64,000 nucleotides of DNA from NCBI GenBank assembly GCA_049323275.1, contig JBMOOM010000120.1, forward strand, positions 147,512 through 211,511. Reading direction: 5' to 3'. A model generated the notes under the pieces. That model was not told where the DNA came from and did no database searches. It saw nothing but the letters and a program-made list of their open reading frames with translations. This DNA comes from Taklimakanibacter sp049323275. GTDB taxonomy: Bacteria > Pseudomonadota > Alphaproteobacteria > Rhizobiales > Aestuariivirgaceae. Each line of letters starts with the position of its first letter. Positions within the stretch are counted from its first letter, which is position 1. Shown one piece after another: positions 24,586 to 31,881 of the stretch. Both the position numbers and the translations under genes were made by a program.

Positions 24586-25782
24586 TCAGTCACGTTCGGC
24601 CCATTCGACGGAAATCCAGGCCGCGACGCCGAGACCGGCGAAGCCGGCGACGAGCGGGATGACCGTGCCATCATAGAGCCGGCCGATCGGACTGCCAGTC
24701 GCGACGGCGATGAGATTGGACACCGAGCCGATGACGGCGGCGGCGACGCCGGCGATATGGCCCATCGGCTCCATGGCGAGCGCGCTGTAATTGCTGAATT
24801 GCAGCCCGTTGCAGAAGAACAGGATCGTCATATAGGCCATGAAGGCCCAGAAGGGCGGGTGCCCGTCGAGCAGAAGCGACACCGGGAGGAAAGCGAGCGA
24901 CGACAGGCAGGATGTACGCAGCGCCCATTTCGACAGGCTGCGCATGCCGAAGCGCGTCACCAGCCGGGCATTGGCGAAGGAAGCGATGCCGATGCCGGCG
25001 GCGAGCAGGCCGAAATAGAGGCCGAACAGCCGGCCGGTGCCGTACTGCTCCTGGAAAATCTGCTGCGAGGTGCCGAGATAGGATATGACGGCGCCGAAGA
25101 TGAAGCCGGTCGCCAGCGTGTACCCAAGCGTGCGGCGATGCGAGATCGCCTCCCGGGCGGAGCGCAGGATGCGGCCGACCGACAAGGGCACCCGCTCGAC
25201 CTTCGCCAGCGTCTCGGGCTGGCGGGTGGCGAGCCACAGGAAGTCGAGAATCCCGACGATCGCTAGCGCTAGAAAGATCATGCGCCAGTCGGCGACGAGG
25301 AGAATGAGCTGGCCGATCGACGGGGCGAGGACCGGCACCAGGATCAGCACCGTCATGACGAAGGACATGATGCGCGCCATGGAGCGGCCGACATAGAGAT
25401 CGCGCACCATCGCCATGCCGACGATGCGTGGGCCCGCGGCGCCGAAGCCCTGCAGGACGCGGCCGAGCAGCATCCAGGTGAAATCGGTGGTGAAGGCGCA
25501 GATGAGCCCGCCGGCGATGAAGCAGCCGATGCCGGCATACATCGCGGGCTTGCGGCCGGTGCTGTCGGAGATCGGGCCGTAGATGAACTGCCCGACGGTG
25601 AGCCCGGCGAAGAAGGCGGTGAGCACCAGCTGGCGGTCATTGGGATCGGCGACGCCGAGTTCGTGGGCGATGTCGCCGAGCGCCGGCAGCATGCCGTCGA
25701 TCGACATGGCGATGAGCGAAAAGGTGAGCGCCATCAGCGTGATGAATTCCACGCTCGAGCGGGCCGCGGCCGGTTGTGTCAT
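24586..25782 (-). CDS. Bcr/CflA-type MFS drug transporter (second of tandem pair)
   Basis: 398 residues, twelve predicted transmembrane helices. Family segments are LTAFFAGLTVGQFIYGPISDSTGRKPAMY (motif A region) and GRVLQGFGAAGPRIVGMAMVRDLY, the Bcr/CflA signature around helix 4. It probably exports drugs or metabolites by proton antiport. The ATG at 25782 lies 8 bp after the stop of its upstream paralogue; the longer frame upstream is a shadow of that gene. The two proteins appear roughly two-thirds identical. Confidence 0.9.
   Translation of the reverse strand: MTQPAAARSSVEFITLMALTFSLIAMSIDGMLPALGDIAHELGVADPNDRQLVLTAFFAGLTVGQFIYGPISDSTGRKPAMYAGIGCFIAGGLICAFTTDFTWMLLGRVLQGFGAAGPRIVGMAMVRDLYVGRSMARIMSFVMTVLILVPVLAPSIGQLILLVADWRMIFLALAIVGILDFLWLATRQPETLAKVERVPLSVGRILRSAREAISHRRTLGYTLATGFIFGAVISYLGTSQQIFQEQYGTGRLFGLYFGLLAAGIGIASFANARLVTRFGMRSLSKWALRTSCLSSLAFLPVSLLLDGHPPFWAFMAYMTILFFCNGLQFSNYSALAMEPMGHIAGVAAAVIGSVSNLIAVATGSPIGRLYDGTVIPLVAGFAGLGVAAWISVEWAERD
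24740..24784. repeat. 45-nt exact repeat shared by the two tandem MFS genes (copy 1)
   Basis: This 45-nt stretch is identical to 25972-26016. It encodes the conserved MEPMGHIAGVAAAVIG-type segment in helix 11. Identity at synonymous positions over this length suggests recent duplication or gene conversion. Confidence 0.7.
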
Positions 25783-25790
25783 GGGCTCAC

Positions 25791-27011
25791 TCAGCTCGGC
25801 GTGATCACCCGCTTGGGCCGGCCGCGCTCGGCCCATTCGGTGACGAGGAAGGCCGCGATCTCCATGACGGCGAAGCCGGCGACGAGGGGGATGACGGTGC
25901 CGTCGTAAAGCCTGCCGATCAGCGTGCCGGCGACGACCGCGATGAGGCTCGATCCGGCGCCGATCACCGCCGCGGCGACGCCGGCGATATGGCCCATCGG
26001 CTCCATGGCGAGCGCGTTGTAGTTGCCGAAGAGCAGGCCGTTGCAGAAGAACAGGACGACCATGAAGACGAGGAAGAACCACAGCGGCGGATGGCCGCCG
26101 AGCAGGAGGGCGATGACCAGGAAGCCGAGCGACCACAGGCAGGCGGCGCGCAGCGCCAGCTTCGACAGCGTCCGCATGCCGAAACGGGTGACGAGCGTCG
26201 CATTGGTGATCGAGGCGCAGCCGATGCCGGCGGCGAGCACACCGAAATAGACGGCGAAGAGCTTGCCGGCGGCATACTGGTCCTGGAAGATCTGCTGCGA
26301 CATGCCGAGATAGGAAATGAAGGCGCCGAAGATGAAGCCAGTGGCGATCGTGTAGCCGAGCGTGATGCGGTTGCCGAGCGCCTCCCTGGCGGAGCGCAGG
26401 ATGTTGGCGAGCGACAAGCGGGCGCGCGCCGGTGGTTCGAGCGTCTCGGGCCGGCGTGCCGCGAGCCAGGCGAAGTTGATCACACCGACGAGGACGAGGC
26501 CATAGAAGATGCCGCGCCAGTCGGCGACGAGCAGCATCAGCTGGCCGATCGAGGGCGCCAGGATCGGCACCATGATGAACACGGCCATGACGAAGGACAT
26601 CACCCGCGCCATGGCGCGCCCGGCATAGAGGTCGCGCACCATGGCGGTGCCGACGATACGGGGGCCGGCGGCGCCGAAGCCCTGGAGCACGCGGCCCATG
26701 ATCATCACGCTGAAATCGGTGGTGAGGGCGCAGATGAGGCCGCCGGCGATGAAACAGCCGAAGCCGGCATACATTGCGGGCTTCCGGCCGGTGCTGTCGG
26801 AGATCGGGCCATAGACGAACTGGCCCAGCGTCAGCCCGGCGAAGAAGGCGGTGAGCACGAATTGCCGGTCATTCGGATTGCCGGCGCCGAGGTCGCGCGC
26901 AATGTCGCCGAGGGCCGGCAACATCGAGTCGATCGACATCGCGATCAGCGAGAAAGTGAGCGCCATGAGCGCGATGAATTCGGCGCCGGCGCGGCTGGGA
27001 CTGGGGGTCAT
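25791..27011 (-). CDS. Bcr/CflA-type MFS drug transporter (first of tandem pair)
   Basis: 406 residues with the same twelve-helix layout and motifs as its downstream neighbour (LTAFFAGLTLGQFVYGPISDSTGRKP, VLQGFGAAGPRIVGTAMVRDLYAG). It is the promoter-proximal member of a two-gene unit. No regulator gene is adjacent; the P450 gene starts divergently 118 bp away. No clear Shine-Dalgarno precedes the ATG. The substrate is unknown. Confidence 0.9.
   Translation of the reverse strand: MTPSPSRAGAEFIALMALTFSLIAMSIDSMLPALGDIARDLGAGNPNDRQFVLTAFFAGLTLGQFVYGPISDSTGRKPAMYAGFGCFIAGGLICALTTDFSVMIMGRVLQGFGAAGPRIVGTAMVRDLYAGRAMARVMSFVMAVFIMVPILAPSIGQLMLLVADWRGIFYGLVLVGVINFAWLAARRPETLEPPARARLSLANILRSAREALGNRITLGYTIATGFIFGAFISYLGMSQQIFQDQYAAGKLFAVYFGVLAAGIGCASITNATLVTRFGMRTLSKLALRAACLWSLGFLVIALLLGGHPPLWFFLVFMVVLFFCNGLLFGNYNALAMEPMGHIAGVAAAVIGAGSSLIAVVAGTLIGRLYDGTVIPLVAGFAVMEIAAFLVTEWAERGRPKRVITPS
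25972..26016. repeat. 45-nt exact repeat shared by the two tandem MFS genes (copy 2)
   Basis: Identical to 24740-24784, in the equivalent codons of the paralogous gene and in the same orientation. Confidence 0.7.
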
Positions 27012-27128
27012 CGAGGGCTTTCGCGAATGGGGCGGACAATAACCGCGATCCGCCTCCCTGTCACCCGTGCTATCTATGCGCGGCGCGCATCATGATATGC
27101 CTCCAAGGGTCCCGCAACGTAGACGGTT

Positions 27129-28340
27129 ATGATGAAGATCGACAAGACGAACCGAAGCCTCAGCCTCGATCCGCGCGACCGCGGGTTCTTCGAAAATCCC
27201 TATCCCATCTACCGCCAATTGCGCGAGCGCGTTCCGGTCTTCAAATGGGAGGATTACGGCTATTGGTGCTTCGCCCGGCATGAGGACGTGTCGGCGCTGC
27301 TGCGCGACCGGCGCTTCGGCCGCCAGATCCTGCATGTGATGACGCGGGAGGAACTGGGCTGGTCCGAAATCCCGGAACGGCTCAAGCCGTTCTACGATGC
27401 CGAGCGGCATTCCCTGCTCGAGACCGAGCCGCCGGTCCACACCCGGCTGCGCGGCCTCGTCAATCGCGCTTTCCTGTCGCGCACGGTGGAAAGGCTGAGG
27501 CCCCGCATCGCGCAGCTCGCCCACGAGCTGATCGACGGCTTCGCGGCGAAGCGCGAGGTGGAGCTGCTCGAGGCCTTCGCGACGCCGATACCGATCACCA
27601 TCATCGCCGAGCTCCTGGGCGTGCCGGTCGAGGAGGGACCGCAGCTCCTCGCCTGGTCGCATGACATGGTGGCGATGTACCAGGCGCGCCGCGACGCGGA
27701 GGTCGAGCGCAAGGCGGTGGAAGCGACGCTGGCTTTCAGCAGCTTCATGCGCCGCCATGTGCAGGCGCGGCGGTCGTCGCGGGGCGACGATCTCCTGTCG
27801 CATCTCATCGCCGCCGAGGCGGAAGGCAAGTCCCTGAGCGAGGATGAGCTCATCACCACCGCCATCCTGCTCCTCAATGCCGGGCACGAGGCGAGCGTCC
27901 ATGCCATCGGCAATGGCGTCAAGGCGCTGATCGAGGAGGGAGAGGCTGGGCCGGGACTGGGCGATGGCCATGTCGAGGAGCTTCTGCGCTTCGACGCGCC
28001 GCTTCATCTTTTCACCCGCTATGCGCTGGAAGATGTCGAGTTCAACGGCCTGAGGCTGAAGAAGGGCGAGACGGTCGGCCTGCTGCTCGGCGCAGCCAAT
28101 CGCGACCCGGCCCGGTTTCCCGAGCCTGACCGGTTCGATCCCGGTCGCACCCCCAATCCGCATGTGAGCTTCGGGGCCGGCATCCATTTCTGCGTTGGGG
28201 CGCCCCTGGCCCGGCTCGAGCTCAACGTGGCGTTGCCGATCCTGTTCGAGCGCCTGCCAGGGCTGAAACTCGCCCGGCCGCCCCGCTACCGCGACGCCTA
28301 TCATTTCCATGGGCTGGAACGGCTGGACCTGACCTGGTGA
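27129..28340 (+). CDS. Cytochrome P450 (bacterial class I type)
   Basis: 403 residues. Heme-binding loop FGAGIHFCVGAPLARLE with the ligand Cys355, ExxR motif EELLRF, and the I-helix LLNAGHEASVHAIGNG. In most P450s the I-helix reads AGxET; here the Thr position is Ala255 after Glu254, as in the macrolide hydroxylase CYP107A1 (P450eryF). No ferredoxin or ferredoxin reductase gene is nearby, so electron partners are encoded elsewhere. The substrate is unknown. The gene starts ATGATG; it is divergent from the MFS pair and precedes mttB, but with a long hairpin between. Confidence 0.92.
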   Translation: MMKIDKTNRSLSLDPRDRGFFENPYPIYRQLRERVPVFKWEDYGYWCFARHEDVSALLRDRRFGRQILHVMTREELGWSEIPERLKPFYDAERHSLLETEPPVHTRLRGLVNRAFLSRTVERLRPRIAQLAHELIDGFAAKREVELLEAFATPIPITIIAELLGVPVEEGPQLLAWSHDMVAMYQARRDAEVERKAVEATLAFSSFMRRHVQARRSSRGDDLLSHLIAAEAEGKSLSEDELITTAILLLNAGHEASVHAIGNGVKALIEEGEAGPGLGDGHVEELLRFDAPLHLFTRYALEDVEFNGLRLKKGETVGLLLGAANRDPARFPEPDRFDPGRTPNPHVSFGAGIHFCVGAPLARLELNVALPILFERLPGLKLARPPRYRDAYHFHGLERLDLTW

Positions 28341-28351
28341 GGGCGGTTCAA

Positions 28352-28403
28352 CCGGGAGGTCGTTTCCGCGCCATGCCAGGACGGAAATACGCCGCCCTCC
28401 CGG
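28352..28403. promoter_or_regulatory. Long stem-loop between the P450 gene and mttB
   Basis: Outer arms CCGGGAGG (28352-28359) and CCTCCCGG (28396-28403) match perfectly; inner arms TTTCCG (28363-28368) and CGGAAA (28382-28387) also match, closing a 13-nt loop. The unpaired bases between them form an asymmetric bulge. No T tract follows, so it is not a classical terminator. It may be an mRNA leader element for mttB or an operator. Confidence 0.5.
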
Positions 28404-28434
28404 CCCTGTTGAGCGTATCACCCGGGGAGGTGAG

Positions 28435-28452
28435 ATGATTTCAACGGTGTGA
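28435..28452 (+). other. Five-codon leader frame before mttB
   Basis: GGGGAGG (28424-28430) is a strong ribosome-binding site but is too far from the mttB ATG (28455). It is well placed for an ATG at 28435 that reads MISTV and stops at TGA 28450-28452. Ribosomes ending there could reinitiate at 28455, or at the GTG 28449. Real translation is unproven. Confidence 0.3.
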
Positions 28453-28454
28453 CG

Positions 28455-30011
28455 ATGTCCGAAGCCCAGACCCTTCCCTCAACCGGCGGCCGCCGGGCCC
28501 GTGGCGGCGCCGAGGCACGCCGGGCGGCGCGCACTTCCGGCACGGCCAGGCAGCAGGGCTTCATCCGCCGCAACGTCCCGCCCTATGAGCCCTTCACCAC
28601 CGAACAGCTGGAACTCATCGAGGCCAATGCCGAGACCGTCCTGCAGGAGATCGGCATCGATTTCCGCGACGACGCCGAGGCGCTGTCGATGTGGAAAGCG
28701 GCGGGCGCCGATGTGAAGGGCGACCGGGTGCGCTTTCCCAAGGGGCTGGTGCGCTCGCTCCTCAAGACGGCGCCGCGGGAGTTCGTGCAATATGCGAGGA
28801 ATCCGGAACGCTCGGTCACCGTCGGCGGCAACAGCACCATCTTCGCGCCGGTCTACGGGCCGCCCTTCATCCGCAATCTCGACGAGGGCCGCCGCTACGC
28901 GACGATCGAGGATTTCCGCAATTTCGTGAAGCTCGCTTACATGTCGCCGTCGCTGCATCATTCGGGCGGCACGGTGTGCGAGCCGGTCGACATCCCGGTG
29001 GCCAAGCGCCATCTCGACATGGTCTACAGCCACATCCGCTATTCCGACAAACCCTTCATGGGCTCGGTGACGGCGCCGGAGCGGGCGGAGGATTCCGTCC
29101 ACATGGCCAAGATGGTGTTCGGCGACGAGTTCGTCGACCAGAACTGCGTGCTGATCAATCTCATCAACGCCAACTCGCCGCTGGTCTTCGACGGCACGAT
29201 GGTGGGGGCGCTCAAGGTCTATGCCCGCGCCAACCAGGCGACCGTGGTATCGCCCTTCATCCTGTCGGGCGCCATGTCGGCGGTCACCGTCGTCGGCACC
29301 CTGACGCAGATCCTGGCCGAGGCCTCGGTCGGCATGGCCTTCGCGCAGCTCTGCCGTCCCGGCGCGCCGGTGGTGTTCGGCACTTTCGCCTCATCGATCT
29401 CGATGCAGTCGGGAGCGCCCACTTTCGGCACGCCGGAACCCGCGCATGTGCTGTTCGGCGCGGCGCAGCTCGCCAGGCGCCTCGGCGTGCCGTTCCGTTC
29501 GGGCGGCGGCCTGTGCGCCTCCAAAGTCACCGACGCGCAAGCCGCGCATGAGACAGCCAATACGCTGTGGCCGGCGCTGCTCGGCGGCGTCAATTTCATG
29601 CTGCATGCGGCCGGATGGCTCGAAGGCGGCCTGGTCAGCTCCTATGAGAAGTTCATCATCGACGCCGACCAGCTCACCATGTTCCAGCGCTTCTCGGAGG
29701 GTGTCGATTTCTCGGAGAACGGGCAGGGGCTCTCGGCCATGCGCGAAGTCGGTCCGGGCTCGCATTTCCTCGGCTGCGCCCACACACAAGCCAATTTCGA
29801 GACCGCCTTCTGGCGCTCGACCATTGCCGACAACAACTCCTTCGAGCAGTGGCGCGACGACGGCGGCAAGGACATCACCCAGCGCGCCAACGAGACCTGG
29901 AAGCGGATGCTGCGCGACTACGAGGCGCCGGCGCTCGATCCGGCGCTCGACGAAGCGCTTCAGGCCTTCATGGCGAAACGCAAGGAAGGCCTGCCCGACG
30001 GCGTGGCGTAA
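28455..30011 (+). CDS. MttB-family (non-pyrrolysine) trimethylamine/betaine methyltransferase
   Basis: 518 residues. A TIM-barrel methyltransferase of the MttB family: PPYEPFTTEQLELIEANAETVLQEIGI start, GGTVCEPVDIP and VLFGAAQLARRLGVPFRSGGGLC segments. The frame has no internal TAG, so there is no pyrrolysine; such members include glycine betaine methyltransferases that pass the methyl group to a corrinoid protein. No corrinoid protein or activating enzyme is in the window. The first 38 residues are Arg/Ala-rich and probably disordered. The start may be ATG 28455 or GTG 28449. Confidence 0.88.
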   Translation: MSEAQTLPSTGGRRARGGAEARRAARTSGTARQQGFIRRNVPPYEPFTTEQLELIEANAETVLQEIGIDFRDDAEALSMWKAAGADVKGDRVRFPKGLVRSLLKTAPREFVQYARNPERSVTVGGNSTIFAPVYGPPFIRNLDEGRRYATIEDFRNFVKLAYMSPSLHHSGGTVCEPVDIPVAKRHLDMVYSHIRYSDKPFMGSVTAPERAEDSVHMAKMVFGDEFVDQNCVLINLINANSPLVFDGTMVGALKVYARANQATVVSPFILSGAMSAVTVVGTLTQILAEASVGMAFAQLCRPGAPVVFGTFASSISMQSGAPTFGTPEPAHVLFGAAQLARRLGVPFRSGGGLCASKVTDAQAAHETANTLWPALLGGVNFMLHAAGWLEGGLVSSYEKFIIDADQLTMFQRFSEGVDFSENGQGLSAMREVGPGSHFLGCAHTQANFETAFWRSTIADNNSFEQWRDDGGKDITQRANETWKRMLRDYEAPALDPALDEALQAFMAKRKEGLPDGVA

Positions 30012-30080
30012 CGTTGGTTCCGTTCGGTTTGCGCATGCTTGATCCGCGCAGTGTCGTCGCGCCCGTTGACGTCTTGCAGG

Positions 30081-31727
30081 TCATTTTAGGTCACTATTAA
30101 ATTGGGGATTCGGCCTAGCCTTGAGGCCGGTGAGTGTTCTGACCAAATCTCCAAATTTTTCCTCCGTTCGGGGCTGGAGATGGACGTCGCCTCGCGACGT
30201 CGCACGAGCAAATCCGGGCAAGCGATGGGTGTCGGCATTGTTTGCTTCCGAAGTTTCGTGAACAGATGCTGCACTGGCTTTGTCGTTCTGCCCCGCAAGC
30301 CCGAGCGCTGCGGCCGTTGCTGTCGCCCCCGCCGTAACGCCGAACGGGATGCCGTTAAACTGTACGACGCTTGAGAAAAAGGGATGGTCGTTGAGAGTCC
30401 GGATCGCGGCTGCCGTTTTGGGAGCCATCGACTTCATTGTGTTCGGTCCCGTTGAGTATATACGAAATGCTTCCGCGGCTCGTTCGTGCGGTGCCTTGTG
30501 AGGTGCGTAGCCGCGATTCTCGGGCAATAGGTAGGGGGGGCCAATCCTTCCCGTCGAATGAGCGCTATAGAGAGGAATGAGCTCATCAGTGAATTCCCTC
30601 AAATCATTGAATTCCCTCAACGCAAGTTGCTTGGCGATCTCGGCGAAGACATGTCCCAATTCGTGGTCAATTGTAACGCCCTCCTGGTCAGCTGGAAGTT
30701 CATTCCAGACGGCAATTTCTGCGAGACGGCCATCCACCGGATCAATGCTCAAATGGCCAATCGTATTTGGTTCGAAGTAGCTTTTAGGCTTGGAAACTAA
30801 CGAAAGGCCCAAATCGTTTTGGATAATGTCAAGCATTTCACCCGACGTGAGTGCACGGTCGCTCTTGTTCAACTCATTTCGTCCTACGATGTATCTCGCG
30901 GTCAGGGGCCTTCCTTCCATGTCAAATAGGATTCTCCCTCGAGCATCGGTCGGCGGATCTTTCGGATAATCGAGACGGAAAGGTCGGCGTCGCATTGTCA
31001 TTGGTGGATATTGCGCAACCCAGGGAGAGGACCGCTGCTTCCAGTGCCCAGGCAATGTGAATTTGATTTCGGTATCCTCCAGGGGCGGCGGGTAAGGAGC
31101 GAAAACAGGTTTGAATGAATCGGTCCTCTTTGCTTCTTGCAGATTACGGCTATCTGGCCGGATGATATGTGGTCTCGGCACTACCAAGCTGGTGTCCGGC
31201 AGACTGATTTTTGGCGTGGGTACTACCAAGCTGGTGTCCGGTCGCCTGATAGAGGCAGCAGTTGGGCCAGACTTTTGAGGCACGGCGGGGGCTTTACTCT
31301 CCGACGCAATTTCGATGACTGGGTCTGGACTCGAACGCCTGCGCTTGCCGAAGATATCCCTGATGGATTTTCCGACATCCTTAGCAATTTTTTTGACCGG
31401 AGGCGGAGGCAGTGCCATTGCCAGTGATATCGCGGCATCTTCAGGGCGATCCTCAGCAGTAGCTCGTGTCACTTCGTAGCTGCCATGACCTACACCAAGG
31501 GGGAAATCGAGAATTTTGGCGATGTTCTCGGCATATGCGTCGCCCTTTCGCCCGCCATCGTAGAAGTAATCGTTGATCCAATTTACCAGTTGCTGCCGGG
31601 AATTCGGGATATGGTTCCGAAGTTCTTCGCGACGAAAGTGCGTCATATTCTTACCCTCATACGTCAGCGGCCACTGCATGCGGGCAACCCAGGGCGGAAG
31701 TAATCTTGAAAGTTCGTCGTCGGCCAT
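30081..31727 (-). CDS. Orphan HELGH zincin-like protein, phage/polyvalent-protein type, horizontally acquired
   Basis: 548 residues with visibly AT-richer codons than its neighbours. Layout: an N-terminal domain (to about 100), a short hydrophobic stretch ISLAMALPPPPVKK and basic region RKRRSS-like (about 105-140), Pro-rich linker with two 14-residue repeats (PDTSLVVP), then a metallopeptidase-like domain with His355-Glu356-x-x-His359 in TIDHELGHVFAE. Glu419 (HERAAEAFRIY) is a candidate third ligand. After it, MAPKTAAAIRTLNDHPFFSSVVQFN resembles peptidase modules of large phage or mobile-element polyproteins. A hydrophobic Ala/Gly segment follows. No structural phage genes flank it. The start at 31727 has AAAGGA 7 nt upstream. 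The function is unknown. Confidence 0.75.
   Translation of the reverse strand: MADDELSRLLPPWVARMQWPLTYEGKNMTHFRREELRNHIPNSRQQLVNWINDYFYDGGRKGDAYAENIAKILDFPLGVGHGSYEVTRATAEDRPEDAAISLAMALPPPPVKKIAKDVGKSIRDIFGKRRRSSPDPVIEIASESKAPAVPQKSGPTAASIRRPDTSLVVPTPKISLPDTSLVVPRPHIIRPDSRNLQEAKRTDSFKPVFAPYPPPLEDTEIKFTLPGHWKQRSSPWVAQYPPMTMRRRPFRLDYPKDPPTDARGRILFDMEGRPLTARYIVGRNELNKSDRALTSGEMLDIIQNDLGLSLVSKPKSYFEPNTIGHLSIDPVDGRLAEIAVWNELPADQEGVTIDHELGHVFAEIAKQLALREFNDLREFTDELIPLYSAHSTGRIGPPYLLPENRGYAPHKAPHERAAEAFRIYSTGPNTMKSMAPKTAAAIRTLNDHPFFSSVVQFNGIPFGVTAGATATAAALGLAGQNDKASAASVHETSEANNADTHRLPGFARATSRGDVHLQPRTEEKFGDLVRTLTGLKARPNPQFNSDLK
31180..31241. repeat. 42-bp tandem repeat inside the zincin gene
   Basis: A 20-bp block occurs exactly twice, at 31180-31199 and 31222-31241, one 42-bp period (14 codons) apart. 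It encodes PDTSLVVP in both copies. A decayed third unit lies next to them. It marks a Pro-rich linker that can expand or shrink in frame. Confidence 0.75.
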
Positions 31728-31756
31728 TTTCTGTCCTTTCCAAAAAACCGACGCGT

Positions 31757-31786
31757 TAGTTATGTTTGTGGTGAACAACAAGTCAA
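31757..31786 (-). promoter_or_regulatory. Promoter of the orphan zincin gene
   Basis: On the minus strand TTGACT, 18 bp, TAACTA, 30 bp upstream of the start codon. The good -35 box and the ribosome-binding site suggest the gene is expressed on its own. Confidence 0.5.
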
Positions 31787-31788
31787 GT

Positions 31789-31824
31789 CATGCCATCGAA
31801 TTAGCCTTTCAGGCCTATGGCATG
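31789..31824. promoter_or_regulatory. Perfect 8-bp inverted repeat upstream of the zincin promoter
   Basis: CATGCCAT (31789-31796) and ATGGCATG (31817-31824) with 20 bp between, directly upstream of the -35 box. A direct repeat GAATTAGCC is also present at 31798-31806 and 31833-31841. It could be a regulator site or the scar of an insertion boundary. Confidence 0.4.
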
Positions 31825-31881
31825 GCGTTATGGAATTAGCCGTAGGAGAGTGTGCGCCGTTGCTATCGGGGATGACTGTGA

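Noticed and set aside
25776..27095. 439-codon plus-strand frame opposite the first Bcr/CflA gene
   Set aside because: Composition (Asp/Glu/Gly/His-rich) is that of an antisense shadow; no homology recognised.
28341..28454. Known riboswitch (glycine, SAM-II, guanidine types) before mttB
   Set aside because: The loop sequences do not match the consensus cores I know; only the hairpin itself is reported.
28455..30011. Pyrrolysine-containing MttB
   Set aside because: The frame is uninterrupted, with no in-frame TAG, so this is a non-pyrrolysine member.
30012..31881. Transposase, integrase or tRNA attachment site at the zincin island
   Set aside because: No recombinase gene, tRNA or long flanking direct repeat is visible, so a specific mobile element cannot be named.
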